A DNA stretch of 64,000 nucleotides from JAOPZW01 sp963806015. Its GTDB lineage: Bacteria; Actinomycetota; Thermoleophilia; Solirubrobacterales; Solirubrobacteraceae. Made by a program: the position numbers and the translations under genes. The DNA lies in contig CAWDWM010000012.1 in the NCBI GenBank assembly GCA_963806015.1, positions 248,001 to 312,000 of the forward strand, read 5' to 3'. Shown here piece after piece: positions 47,743 through 56,492 of this stretch. Position 1 is the first letter of the stretch, and each line of letters begins with the position of its first letter. The notes below the pieces were generated by a model that saw only the letters and a program-made list of their open reading frames with translations, made no database searches and had not been told where the DNA came from.

Positions 47743-50700
47743 ATGGCGCGCCGTACCGTCGATCCGCAGCAGTCGTTCCCTGCCCTCGAGCAGGAGGTCC
47801 TCGCGCGTTGGCGCGAGCGCGACGTGTTCCGCGAATCGATCCGCCGCCGCGAGGGCGCCGAGCCCTGGGTGTTCTGGGAGGGCCCGCCGACCGCCAACGG
47901 CCGCCCCGGCTCCCACCACGTCCTCGCGCGCGTGTTCAAGGACCTCTACCCGCGCTACAAGACGATGCGCGGCTACTACGTCGAGCGCAAGGGTGGCTGG
48001 GACTGTCACGGGCTCGCGGTCGAGATCGCCGTCCAGCAGCAGCTGGGCATCGAGAACAAGCACGAGATCGAGACCTACGGGATCGCCGAGTTCAACCAGC
48101 GCTGCCGCGAGTCGGTCTTCGAGTTCCTGGAGGACTGGAACGCGCTGACCGAGCGGATCGGCTTCTGGATCGACCTCGACGACGCGTACCGCACGCTCGA
48201 CGCGAGCTACATCGAGTCCGTGTGGTGGGCGCTGCGCCAGCTGCGCGACAAGGAACTGCTGTACGAGGGCTACAAGGTCGTGCCCTATTGCACGGGCTGC
48301 GGCACGGCGCTCTCCAGCCACGAGGTGGCGCAGGGCTACGAGACGGTCGTCGATCCGAGCGTCTACGTCCGCCTGCCCGTGGTCGAGGACGGCGGTCCGC
48401 TGCAGGCCGGCGACGAGCTGCTCGTGTGGACGACGACCCCCTGGACGCTGGTCTCCAACGCGGCGGTGGCGGTCGACCCCGAGCTCACGTACGTGCGCGC
48501 GAAGGCCGGGCCGCTGGACGCTCCGGTCGTCCTCGCCGAGGCCCTGGTGGAGCGCGTGCTCGGATCGGATCCCACCCTCCCCGTGCGGATCCTCGATCGC
48601 TTCCCGGGCGCGGCACTCGACGGCGTGCGCTACGAGCCGCCCTTCAGCTTCATCAAGGCCGACGCCTACGGCGAGCGCGGGCACACGGTGCTGCTCGCCG
48701 ACTTCGTCACCGCCGAAGACGGCACGGGCATCGTGCACACCGCCATCGCCTTCGGCGAGGACGACTTCCGCCTCGGCGCGCAATACGGCCTGAACGTGGT
48801 CAACCCGGTGCACACCGACGGCACGTACGACGAGCGCATCGGGCCGTACGCGGGGCGGCACATCAAGGCGGCCGACCCCGACCTCATCGAGGACCTGCGC
48901 GCGCGCGGGCGCCTGCTGCGCGCCGAGACCTACGAGCACTCCTACCCGCACTGCTGGCGCTCGGGCGACCCGCTGATCTACTACGCCACGCGCTCGTGGT
49001 ACATCGCCACCGCCAAGCTGCGCGACCGCCTGCTGGAGGCCAATGCCGAGGTCGACTGGCACCCGGACCACATCCGCGACGGGCGCATGGGCGACTGGCT
49101 GCGCGGCAACGTCGACTGGGCCCTGTCGCGCGAGCGCTATTGGGGCACGCCGCTGCCCGTGTGGCGCTGCACCAGCGACCGCGACCACGTCCACGTCATC
49201 GGCTCCTTCGACGAGCTCGAGGAGCTCTCGGGCGTGCGTCTGGAGGATCCGCACCGGCCCTTCGTCGACGAGGTCGGCTTCCCGTGCCCGCACTGCGGCG
49301 CGCGGATGCAGCGCGTGCCCGAGGTCATCGACGTGTGGTTCGACTCGGGCGCGATGCCCTTCGCCCAGCACCACGCGCCGTTCGAGAACGAGGATCGCTT
49401 CGATGCCCGCTACCCGGCGAACTTCGTCTGCGAGGCCCTGGATCAGACGCGCGGCTGGTTCTACTCGCTGCTGGCGATCAGCGTGCTGCTCTTCGATCGA
49501 TCGCCGTATGAGAGCGTTGTCTGCCTGGGCCTCATCCTCGACGCCAACGGCCAGAAGATGTCGAAGTCCAAGGGCAACATCGTGGTGCCCTGGGACGTCA
49601 TCGACCGCTTCGGCGCCGACGCCTTCCGCTGGTACTTCTTCACCTCCAAGCAGCCGTGGGACGGCTACCGCTTCAACGTCGACACCATCGGCGAGTCGAT
49701 CCGCCTCTTCCTGCGCCAGCTGTGGAACACCTACGCCTTCCTCACCACCTACGAGCCCGAGCACGAGGGCGAGCAGACCGAGCTCGACCGCTGGATCCTC
49801 TCGCGGCTGAGCGCAACGGTCACCGAGGTGAGCGAGCGTCTCGACGTGTTCGACGCGACGATCGCCGGGCGAGCGATCGCCGACTTCGTCGACGACCTCT
49901 CCAACTGGTACGTGCGCGGCTCGCGGCGGCGCTTCTGGGAGGGCGACGGCGCGGCCTTCGCCACCCTGCAGACGGCGCTCGTCACCGTGGCCCAGCTGCT
50001 GGCCCCGTTCACGCCGTTCATCGCCGACGAGCTCTACGACAACCTCGACGGCACGGAGGCCTCGGTCCACCTGACCGACTGGCCGCAGGCCGGCGAGCGC
50101 GACGTCGACCTCGAGGACGCCATGGAGGTCGCCCGCGAGACCGTCCGCCTCGGGCTCTCCGCGCGCGCGGCGGCGAAGGTCAAGCTGCGCCAGCCCCTGA
50201 GCGAGGCCGTCGTCGTGGCCGTCGGTCGCGAGCGCGAGGGCGTCGAGCGCCTGGCAGGCGTCGTGCGCGAGCAGCTGAACGTCAAGGCGCTGCGCTTCGT
50301 CGAGGCCGCCGACGAGCTGGGCTCCTACGAGGTCAGGCCGAACTACCGCACGCTCGGGCCGCGCTTCGGCAAGACGATGCCGCTGGTGGCCGCCGCGGTG
50401 GCGGCGCTCGATCCCGCGAACGTCAGCGACGCGCTGCGCGAGGGGCGCGCCATCGGCATCGCGGTCGACGGCCAGGAGCACCGGCTGCAGGCCGATGACC
50501 TCGTGCTGGCGATGGCGCCGCTGGAGGGCTACCAGCTCGAGCGCGAGGGCTCGCATGCGGTGGCGCTCGGGCTGGCGATCGACGACGAGCTGCGCCGCGA
50601 GGGGCTCGCGCGCGAGGTCGTCCACGCCGTGCAGAGCGCGCGCAAGGCCGCCGGGCTGGCGGTCGAGGACCGCATCCGGCTGGTGCTCGGCGGCGACGAC

Positions 50701-50844
50701 GTGCTCGTGGGCGCGGCGCAGGCCCACGAGGAGTACCTCGTGCGCGAGGTCCTCGCCCTCGAGGTCTCCTACGACGGTGCGCTCGATGGCGAGGTCGCCA
50801 CCATCGAGGATCGCGAGCTGCGCATCGCCGTGGCGCGCGCATAG
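47743..50844 (+). CDS. ileS: isoleucyl-tRNA synthetase, type 2
   Basis: A protein of 1033 residues with full class I organisation. The HIGH-type motif lies in GPPTANGRPGSHHVLAR, the editing (CP1) domain in VWTTTPWTLVSNAAVAVDPE, and KMSKS in GQKMSKSKGNIVVPWDVIDR (about residue 605). A C-terminal tRNA-binding region follows. The GxPGxHHVLAR form and the C-terminal extension place it in the eukaryote-like type-2 group, which is associated with resistance to mupirocin. Only 25 bases separate it from the MarR gene, which leaves no room for a T-box leader. Confidence 0.95.
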   Translation: MARRTVDPQQSFPALEQEVLARWRERDVFRESIRRREGAEPWVFWEGPPTANGRPGSHHVLARVFKDLYPRYKTMRGYYVERKGGWDCHGLAVEIAVQQQLGIENKHEIETYGIAEFNQRCRESVFEFLEDWNALTERIGFWIDLDDAYRTLDASYIESVWWALRQLRDKELLYEGYKVVPYCTGCGTALSSHEVAQGYETVVDPSVYVRLPVVEDGGPLQAGDELLVWTTTPWTLVSNAAVAVDPELTYVRAKAGPLDAPVVLAEALVERVLGSDPTLPVRILDRFPGAALDGVRYEPPFSFIKADAYGERGHTVLLADFVTAEDGTGIVHTAIAFGEDDFRLGAQYGLNVVNPVHTDGTYDERIGPYAGRHIKAADPDLIEDLRARGRLLRAETYEHSYPHCWRSGDPLIYYATRSWYIATAKLRDRLLEANAEVDWHPDHIRDGRMGDWLRGNVDWALSRERYWGTPLPVWRCTSDRDHVHVIGSFDELEELSGVRLEDPHRPFVDEVGFPCPHCGARMQRVPEVIDVWFDSGAMPFAQHHAPFENEDRFDARYPANFVCEALDQTRGWFYSLLAISVLLFDRSPYESVVCLGLILDANGQKMSKSKGNIVVPWDVIDRFGADAFRWYFFTSKQPWDGYRFNVDTIGESIRLFLRQLWNTYAFLTTYEPEHEGEQTELDRWILSRLSATVTEVSERLDVFDATIAGRAIADFVDDLSNWYVRGSRRRFWEGDGAAFATLQTALVTVAQLLAPFTPFIADELYDNLDGTEASVHLTDWPQAGERDVDLEDAMEVARETVRLGLSARAAAKVKLRQPLSEAVVVAVGREREGVERLAGVVREQLNVKALRFVEAADELGSYEVRPNYRTLGPRFGKTMPLVAAAVAALDPANVSDALREGRAIGIAVDGQEHRLQADDLVLAMAPLEGYQLEREGSHAVALGLAIDDELRREGLAREVVHAVQSARKAAGLAVEDRIRLVLGGDDVLVGAAQAHEEYLVREVLALEVSYDGALDGEVATIEDRELRIAVARA

Positions 50845-50961
50845 GGCGCGCGCTTCGTCACAACTCTGCGCAGCGCTCGTGCCAAGTCACGCGCGCGCGG
50901 GCCGATCGCGCCGCGGCGCACCTACCGTCGTCGTATGACCACGCGACGAGGGGAGGACGAC

Positions 50962-51270
50962 ATGGACCGCGACAAGCTGCGCACCGTGGTGGAGGCGATT
51001 CCGCCGGGGCGCTGGATGAGCTACGCCGACGTGTGCGTCGCGGCCGGCGGCTTCGCCGACGAGGCGCGCAGCGTCAACCAGCGCCTCATCCAGCTCGAGG
51101 TGGCCGGAGCGCATCGCGTCCTGCGCGCCGACGGGGGCGTCGCGCCGACGGCGCTGGGCGACCCCGATCGCGCGCGTGCCCTCCTCGAGCAGGAGGGCGT
51201 GGCATTCGATGAGCGCGACCGCGCGAGCCAGGACGCGCGCCTGCCCCTGGTCGAGGCGGCCGCCGTATGA
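50962..51270 (+). CDS. alkyltransferase-like protein (MGMT family, no catalytic Cys)
   Basis: A protein of 102 residues. IPPGRWMSYADVCVAAGGFA, DEARSVNQRLIQLEVAGAHR and ALLEQEGVAF follow the DNA-binding domain of O6-alkylguanine-DNA alkyltransferases. The reactive PCHR motif reads GAHR, so the acceptor Cys is replaced by Ala. The Arg of the ARSVN segment could serve as the intercalating finger. Proteins of this kind (ATL) flag alkylated bases for nucleotide excision repair. ATG 50962 is chosen for its Shine-Dalgarno (GGGGAGGA); an ATG at 50935 adds nine residues. Confidence 0.78.
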   Translation: MDRDKLRTVVEAIPPGRWMSYADVCVAAGGFADEARSVNQRLIQLEVAGAHRVLRADGGVAPTALGDPDRARALLEQEGVAFDERDRASQDARLPLVEAAAV

Positions 51271-51287
51271 CGGCTGCGGCGCAGGCG

Positions 51288-51611
51288 CTAGGCCAGGATC
51301 GGCTCGAGCTCGGCCTCGAGGCGCTTCTTGGGGTAGGCCCCGATGACCTTCTTGGCCTCGGCGCCGTCCTTGAAGAGGATCAGGGTCGGGATCGAGAGGA
51401 CCTGGTAGTTCGCGGCGGTGACCTGGTTCTCGTCGACGTTGAGCTTCACAATGCGCAGGTCGTCGCGCTCGAGCGCGATCTCCTCGAGCACCGGGGCGAC
51501 GACGCGGCACGGTCCGCACCACGGGGCCCAGAAGTCCACGAGCACGGGGGTCTCGGACTCGATGACCTCGGCCTGAAAGCTCGCGTCTGTGACCTCGATG
51601 ATGTCTGCCAT
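51288..51611 (-). CDS. trxA: thioredoxin
   Basis: A protein of 107 residues of the classical thioredoxin fold. The redox-active Cys32-Gly-Pro-Cys35 is in DFWAPWCGPCRVVAPVLEEI, cis-Pro is in VLSIPTLILFKDG. It reduces protein disulphides and is itself reduced by thioredoxin reductase, whose gene is not in the window. Its Shine-Dalgarno (GGAG) is 7 bases before the ATG. A near-perfect palindrome upstream (51646-51668) probably controls it. It is convergent with the ATL gene. Confidence 0.96.
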   Translation of the reverse strand: MADIIEVTDASFQAEVIESETPVLVDFWAPWCGPCRVVAPVLEEIALERDDLRIVKLNVDENQVTAANYQVLSIPTLILFKDGAEAKKVIGAYPKKRLEAELEPILA

Positions 51612-51645
51612 GTCGTCTCCTGGTCTAAGTGCTGGCGTCTAGCTA

Positions 51646-51668
51646 GTCACTATACAAAGTGTAGTGAC
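51646..51668 (-). promoter_or_regulatory. palindromic operator candidate in the trxA promoter
   Basis: GTCACTATAC (51646-51655) and GTGTAGTGAC (51659-51668) are reverse complements except for one base, separated by AAA. Read on the minus strand it contains TATAGT, a good -10 box, about 34-40 bases from the trxA ATG. A repressor or activator bound here would sit on the promoter. The protein is unknown; it does not look like the HAIR or SigR consensus. Confidence 0.55.
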
Positions 51669-51692
51669 CAGTACCGGAACACCGTCGCGGCG

Positions 51693-52397
51693 TTACATGA
51701 CCGGCGAGGCGAGGCGCAGCAGGCGGGGCCAGACGAAGACCTCGACGTTGGCTGCGAGGACGAGCACGGGGGCGGCGAGGGCGGTGGTGACGAGGGTGGC
51801 GGCGAGCAGTTCGTTCCAGGCCTCGCGGCGGCTGGCGAGCATCCACGCGGCCAGCGGGAGGAACAGGGCCACGAGCTCGGGCAGCGCGTGGGGCAGCAGC
51901 GTCAGCATCAGCGTCGCGCGGCCGATCTCGAGCTGCTGGGACAGCGTCGCGGCCTCGTTGCCCAGGACGTAGGCCTGGGTGCACAGGGAGAACGTCGTCG
52001 CACCGGCCACGAAGATGATGGCGGCGGGGCCGGCCTTCTCGTGCACGGTGCGCCACCAGCCGTGGTGGTGCTCGGCCTGCAGCGGCAGCGAGCTGCCGGC
52101 GATGAAGCCCGCCACGCACGCCATCGCGTGCAGCGCGAGCACCAGCGAGTTGCGAAAGAGGACGTGGCCGACCGAGCCGACGGTCCCGGGCTCGTCGAGC
52201 CCCGGGATGAGGTAGCCGGTCGGGTCGGGCGTGACGATGTGCGAGATGACCCAGACCGCCAGCAGCAGTGCGACCGAGATGGCCGCCGCGCCGATGGCCC
52301 ACGGGCGCAGGATCGCGAACGGCATCGCGTGCCAGCGCCGCAGGGCGGCGCGCGTGTCATCCATGCCCTGGACGAGGGCGAGCTCGCTGACGTTCAC
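51693..52397 (-). CDS. stage II sporulation protein M-like (SpoIIM family) membrane protein
   Basis: A protein of 234 residues with about five transmembrane helices. The segment LLPHALPELVALFLPLAAWM matches the conserved H..PEL helix of the SpoIIM/DUF95 family, and MACVAGFIAGSSLPLQAE is part of the same pattern. SpoIIM takes part in septal peptidoglycan dissolution in Bacillus, but most actinobacterial homologues are uncharacterised. The GTG start overlaps the glycosyltransferase stop by 4 bases. It shares with the SpoIID-like gene at 29.2 kb a possible cell-wall role, though the two are far apart. Confidence 0.72.
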   Translation of the reverse strand: MNVSELALVQGMDDTRAALRRWHAMPFAILRPWAIGAAAISVALLLAVWVISHIVTPDPTGYLIPGLDEPGTVGSVGHVLFRNSLVLALHAMACVAGFIAGSSLPLQAEHHHGWWRTVHEKAGPAAIIFVAGATTFSLCTQAYVLGNEAATLSQQLEIGRATLMLTLLPHALPELVALFLPLAAWMLASRREAWNELLAATLVTTALAAPVLVLAANVEVFVWPRLLRLASPVM

Positions 52398-53188
52398 CCT
52401 GTGTCGATTCGGCGCGGGGGGGCCGCGGCTTGAGGCTCCCCGGCCGGATATCGCAAGTGCGCGGCGCCCCGGCGCAGCTGTGGCACGAGCCACGCGGCCT
52501 CCGCGGTGATCTGCCAGGACATCTTCGAGCTGCCCAGCGTGCGGTCGCGGAACACGATCGGGATCTCGACCACGCGCAGTCCGCGCACCAGCGTCCGATA
52601 GGTGAGCTCGACCTGGAAGGCGTAGCCGCGCGAGCGCACGCTGGGCAGGTCGATGGCCCGCAGCACGTCGGCGCGAAAGCACTTGAAGCCGCCCGTGAGG
52701 TCGCGCACCTCCACGCCGAGGGTGCGCCGCGCGTACCCCGAGCCGGCGCGGCTGACCAGGCGCCGGATGGCGCCCCAGTCGGCGACGTCGCCGCCGGGTA
52801 CGTAGCGCGACCCCAGCGCCAGGTCGGCGCCGTCGTCGCGCACGGCGCTCAACAGGCGCGCGAGGTCGGCCGGGTCGTGGGAGAGGTCGGCGTCCATCTC
52901 GAAGACGTAGCCCGCTCCGCCCGCGAGCGCGCGCGCGAAGCCGGCCAGGTACGCCGGGCCGAGGCCCTCGCGCCGGGCGCGGTGCAGCACCTCGACCTCG
53001 TCGGGGTGGGCCGCCGCCAGCCGGTCGGCCAGGGCCCCGGTGCCGTCGGGCGAGTTGTCGTCGACGATCAGGACGCGGAAGCCCTCGGGCGCTGCCGTGG
53101 CCAGCACGCGGCGTGCCGCGGTCACGACGGTGTCGAGGTTCTGGACCTCGTTGAAGGTGGGCAGGACGAGCCAGGCGGGTCCGGACAT
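52394..53188 (-). CDS. polyprenol monophosphomannose synthase-like GT2 glycosyltransferase
   Basis: A protein of 264 residues. The GT2 features are LVLPTFNEVQNL at the nucleotide-binding start, IVDDNSPDGTG, the metal-binding DADLSHDPADL, GGFKCFRADVL, and the FQVEL and FRDRTLGSSKMS segments. Together these are characteristic of dolichol/polyprenol-phosphate mannose synthase (DPM1, Ppm1 catalytic part). No membrane domain follows. It probably makes a polyprenyl-phosphate sugar for extracytoplasmic glycosylation. It is divergent from polX across 30 bases. Confidence 0.92.
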   Translation of the reverse strand: MSGPAWLVLPTFNEVQNLDTVVTAARRVLATAAPEGFRVLIVDDNSPDGTGALADRLAAAHPDEVEVLHRARREGLGPAYLAGFARALAGGAGYVFEMDADLSHDPADLARLLSAVRDDGADLALGSRYVPGGDVADWGAIRRLVSRAGSGYARRTLGVEVRDLTGGFKCFRADVLRAIDLPSVRSRGYAFQVELTYRTLVRGLRVVEIPIVFRDRTLGSSKMSWQITAEAAWLVPQLRRGAAHLRYPAGEPQAAAPPRRIDTG

Positions 53189-53218
53189 GAAGGGCCGCGT
53201 ACCTTATGGGCAACGCCC

Positions 53219-54952
53219 ATGCCCGATCCTCCCAACGCCACCATCGCCTCGCTGTTCGACGAGCTGGCCGACCTCTACGAGCTCGACGGCGCCGTCATCC
53301 ACCGGGTGCTCGCCTACCGCAACGCCGCCAAGTCGGTCCGCGAGGCGCCGCGCTCCGTCGCCGCCATGACCCGCGACGGCAAGGTCACCGAGCTGCCCGG
53401 CATCGGGCGCACGCTCGAGCAGAAGATCGTCGCGCTGCTCGACACCGGCACCATCCCGGCCATCGAGAAGCTGCGCGCTCGCATTCCCGCGGGCCTCATC
53501 GATCTCACGCGCCTGCCCGGGCTCGGGCCCAAGCGCGCCCGCCGCCTGTACGACCAGCTCGGCATCGACTCGCTCGAGAGCCTGCGCGCGGCGGCCGAGG
53601 CCCAGCAGCTGCGCGACGTGCGCGGGTTCGGGGCCCGGTTCGAGGAGTCGGTCCTCGAGTCGTTCGCGGCCGGCGCCGGCGAGGCGCCTCCCGCGCGCGT
53701 GCTGCTCAGCAAGGCCCTCGACATCGGCGACGGGATCGTCGAGGCGCTGCGCGTGCATCCGGCGTCCGACCGCGTCGAGCTGGCGGGCTCCGCGCGGCGC
53801 CTGACCGACGCGGTCAAGGACCTCGACATCATCGCCACGGCCTCCGACCCGCCGGCGCTGCTGGCCGCGTTCGCCGAGCTCGACGTCATCGAGAGCGCGT
53901 CATCGCCGGGCGAGAATGCCGCCCGCGCGCGGACGCACACCGGGGTGGCGATCGACCTGCGCGTGGTCGAGCCCGATCAGTTCGGCAACCTGCTGCAGCA
54001 CTTCACCGGCTCCAAGGCCCACAACATGGCGCTGCGCGAGGCGGCCGTGCGCCGCGGCCTGCACGTCTCGGAGTACGGCCTGCTCGACGACGCGACGGGC
54101 GAGACGCATCGCTGCGCGACCGAGGAGGAGGTCTACGCGCTGCTCGAACTGCCGTGGATCCCGCCCGAGCTGCGCGAGAACCGCGGCGAGCTCGCCCTGC
54201 GCAACGGCAACGTCCCCGCGCTCATCGAGCCGGGCGACCTCAAGGGCGACCTGCACATGCACACGACGCTCAGCGACGGCCGCGCCGACGCCGAGGCGAT
54301 GGCCGTGCGCGCGCGAGAGCTGGGCCTCGAGTACATCGCGATCACCGACCACTCCGCGACGCACGGCTTCGGCAACCACGTCACCCCCGACGCGCTGCGC
54401 GCGCAGATCGAGACGATCCGCGCGCTCGACGAGCGCCTGGACGGGATCCGCGTCCTCATCGGCACCGAGACGAACATCGGCACCGACGGCATGCCCGACT
54501 ACGACGACGAGCTGCTCGCGCAGCTCGACTGGGTCATCGGCTCGGTGCACACGTCGTTCGCGATCGGCAGCGAGGCCATGACCGAGCGCATGATCACGGC
54601 CATCGAGCATCCGCTGATCGACGCGATCGGCCACCCGACCGGGCGCAAGATCGAGTCGCGAGCCCCCTATGCAATCGACGTCGATCGCATCATCGAGGCG
54701 GCCGCACGGACCGGGACGATGCTCGAGATCAACTCCGCGCCCGACCGCCGCGACCTCGACGACGTCCACGCCCGCGCCGCCGCCGCGGCGGGCGTGCGGA
54801 TCATCATCGACTCCGACGCCCACGGTCCCGACACCCTGATCCACACGCGCTGGGGCGTCGCCACGGCCCGCCGCGCGTGGCTGACCAAGGACGACGTCGC
54901 GAACACCCTGCCGTGGGAGAAGTTCGCCAAGCTGCGCAAGCGCGCGCGCTGA
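53219..54952 (+). CDS. polX: DNA polymerase/3'-5' exonuclease PolX
   Basis: A protein of 577 residues. An N-terminal helix-hairpin-helix region (TELPGIGRTLEQKIVALLDT, RLPGLGPKRARRLYDQLG) precedes the family X nucleotidyltransferase (LAGSARRLTDAVKDLDIIAT with the catalytic Asp pair, then GVAIDLRVV). The C-terminal PHP domain (KGDLHMHTTLSDGRADAE, ITDHSATHGFGNHV, LEINSAPDRRDLDD, IIDSDAHGPDTL) carries the metal-binding His/Asp set for 3'-5' exonuclease activity. It repairs gaps in base-excision repair. ATG 53219 is chosen because homology starts there. Confidence 0.94.
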   Translation: MPDPPNATIASLFDELADLYELDGAVIHRVLAYRNAAKSVREAPRSVAAMTRDGKVTELPGIGRTLEQKIVALLDTGTIPAIEKLRARIPAGLIDLTRLPGLGPKRARRLYDQLGIDSLESLRAAAEAQQLRDVRGFGARFEESVLESFAAGAGEAPPARVLLSKALDIGDGIVEALRVHPASDRVELAGSARRLTDAVKDLDIIATASDPPALLAAFAELDVIESASSPGENAARARTHTGVAIDLRVVEPDQFGNLLQHFTGSKAHNMALREAAVRRGLHVSEYGLLDDATGETHRCATEEEVYALLELPWIPPELRENRGELALRNGNVPALIEPGDLKGDLHMHTTLSDGRADAEAMAVRARELGLEYIAITDHSATHGFGNHVTPDALRAQIETIRALDERLDGIRVLIGTETNIGTDGMPDYDDELLAQLDWVIGSVHTSFAIGSEAMTERMITAIEHPLIDAIGHPTGRKIESRAPYAIDVDRIIEAAARTGTMLEINSAPDRRDLDDVHARAAAAAGVRIIIDSDAHGPDTLIHTRWGVATARRAWLTKDDVANTLPWEKFAKLRKRAR

Positions 54953-54977
54953 GCGCCGCGGGCCGCTTCGGCACCGA

Positions 54978-55943
54978 TCAGGGCAGCAGGCGGGGCAGCA
55001 GCTCGTCGCGCACGACGGCGTCGACCGCGTCGCGGCGATAGGGCGCGATGGCCTGCAGTGCGCGCTCGGCGTAGCCGGGCGCCGGGTCGTCGAGTGCGGC
55101 CCGCAGCGCGGGCGCCAGGTCGTCGGCGACCAGCCGCGCGTCCAGGGCCCGGGCCAGGGGCAGCGCCGCGTAGGGCCCCGGCGCCGGGGTCGTGACGAGC
55201 AGGCAGCCGTCGGCCAGCGCCTCGAGCTGGGCCAGGCCGTAGTCCTCGCGCCGCGGGGCGGTCACGAAGACGCGGGCCCGGCGCAGCAGCGCGCGATAGG
55301 CGGCGGGCTCCAGCGGGCCGGCCGCGCGCACCCCCGGGAGCCGCGGCACGCGCGTGGTGCCGGTCACCACGAGCTCCTCGTCCTCGCGGCGCGCCGCGGC
55401 CCAGGCCGCGAGCACGCGATCGAGCCCCTTCTTCTCGGGGTTGGCCGCGTACGTGACGGCGGCGACGTCGCGCTGCGCGGCCGGCGGCCCGGAGGGCTCG
55501 ACCGGGATCGCCACGACGACCGCGGGCGCGTGCGGCGTGGGCGACTCGGCCAGCGTCCCCGGCGCCTGGGGCACGAGCAGCGGCGCCGCGCGCAGGCGCC
55601 GGCGCTCGAGCGGGCGCTGCCACACGCCGTGGCGCCCCGGGCGGTTGGCGGCCGCGGGCGCGTCGTAGCGAATGGCACCGGGCCGCGGCCACAGCAGCGC
55701 CGCCGTCACGGTGGCGTAGACGACGGCGCGAGGCTGGTGCTCGGCGATACCGCGCTGCGCCGCCGCGCGGGCGGCACGCGCCCACACGAGATCGGTGAGC
55801 GCGAGCGTGCGCACCTCGCGCGGCCGCGCCGCGGCCACCACGGCGACGCTCGCCCCCGCCCGCTCCAGCGCTCCCGCGAGCTCGGCGTCGGCGGCGCGCA
55901 GGCCCGAGGTCGAGCCGAGCGACACGATGAGGATCTCGGCCAC
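54978..55943 (-). CDS. glycosyltransferase, GT-B type
   Basis: A protein of 321 residues with a GT4-like pattern. The N-terminus is MAEILIVSLGSTSGLRAADA. The C-terminal half contains VTYAANPEKKGLDRVLAAWA and RARVFVTAPRREDYGLAQLE (the E-x7-E nucleotide-sugar site). It is shorter than most GT4 enzymes. Neighbours are a membrane protein and OtsB on the same strand, so a role in trehalose- or cell-envelope-related glycan synthesis is possible but unproven. Confidence 0.8.
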   Translation of the reverse strand: MAEILIVSLGSTSGLRAADAELAGALERAGASVAVVAAARPREVRTLALTDLVWARAARAAAQRGIAEHQPRAVVYATVTAALLWPRPGAIRYDAPAAANRPGRHGVWQRPLERRRLRAAPLLVPQAPGTLAESPTPHAPAVVVAIPVEPSGPPAAQRDVAAVTYAANPEKKGLDRVLAAWAAARREDEELVVTGTTRVPRLPGVRAAGPLEPAAYRALLRRARVFVTAPRREDYGLAQLEALADGCLLVTTPAPGPYAALPLARALDARLVADDLAPALRAALDDPAPGYAERALQAIAPYRRDAVDAVVRDELLPRLLP

Positions 55944-55952
55944 CGGGGCCGC

Positions 55953-56486
55953 TCAGCGCGTTCCGTTGACCGACGTGAGCGTCGGCACCTCGCGCCGCAG
56001 GCCGGGCGTGCGCACGAGCTGCATCGGCCGCACCGGCGATGTGCGCTCGACGTAGAAGGTGACCCCGTCGCGCTCCTCGACGGCGAGCACGGCGGAGTCC
56101 TGGCGCCGCCAGGCGAGCGACCAGATGATCGCGAAGCCGCAGGCCACCGCCGGCACCTGCGGGAAGATGAAGCCGATCGCGCCGGCCGCCACCGTCGAGA
56201 TCAGCAGCGGCCACAGCCGGTTGAGGATGACCGCCGCCGGGCGATGCTCGGGCAGCATGGTGGCCATCTTCGCGTCGGCCAGGAGGCGCCCGATGGGCGC
56301 CGTCACCTGCGGGCGGCGCCCGAGCAGCACGCCGATCAGCGACCCCGCCACCCACCAGCCGGTCGCGATGAGGACGAGCGTGTCGTCGTGATCGCTCGTG
56401 GCGCCGATGACGGTGACGATCGCGAGCATGGTCGCGGCCCCCGCGCTGAGCATGACCGTGGACTTGAGCAGGTCGACGAAGCGCAC
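55953..56486 (-). CDS. four-span membrane protein, unknown
   Basis: A protein of 177 residues, MRFVDLLKSTVMLSAGAATM and so on. It has four hydrophobic helices (about residues 10-30, 38-55, 85-105 and 110-125) and a C-terminal soluble part that reads SAVLAVEERDGVTFYVERTS and ends VNGTR. The pattern is like small actinobacterial envelope proteins of unknown role. It is 9 bases upstream of the glycosyltransferase gene and 6 bases after otsB, so it sits within a minus-strand operon. Confidence 0.7.
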   Translation of the reverse strand: MRFVDLLKSTVMLSAGAATMLAIVTVIGATSDHDDTLVLIATGWWVAGSLIGVLLGRRPQVTAPIGRLLADAKMATMLPEHRPAAVILNRLWPLLISTVAAGAIGFIFPQVPAVACGFAIIWSLAWRRQDSAVLAVEERDGVTFYVERTSPVRPMQLVRTPGLRREVPTLTSVNGTR

Positions 56487-56492
56487 CGGCGG

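Noticed and set aside
47725..50727. A 1000-codon open frame antisense to ileS
   Set aside because: Shadow of the ileS codon bias; the sense strand has all IleS motifs.
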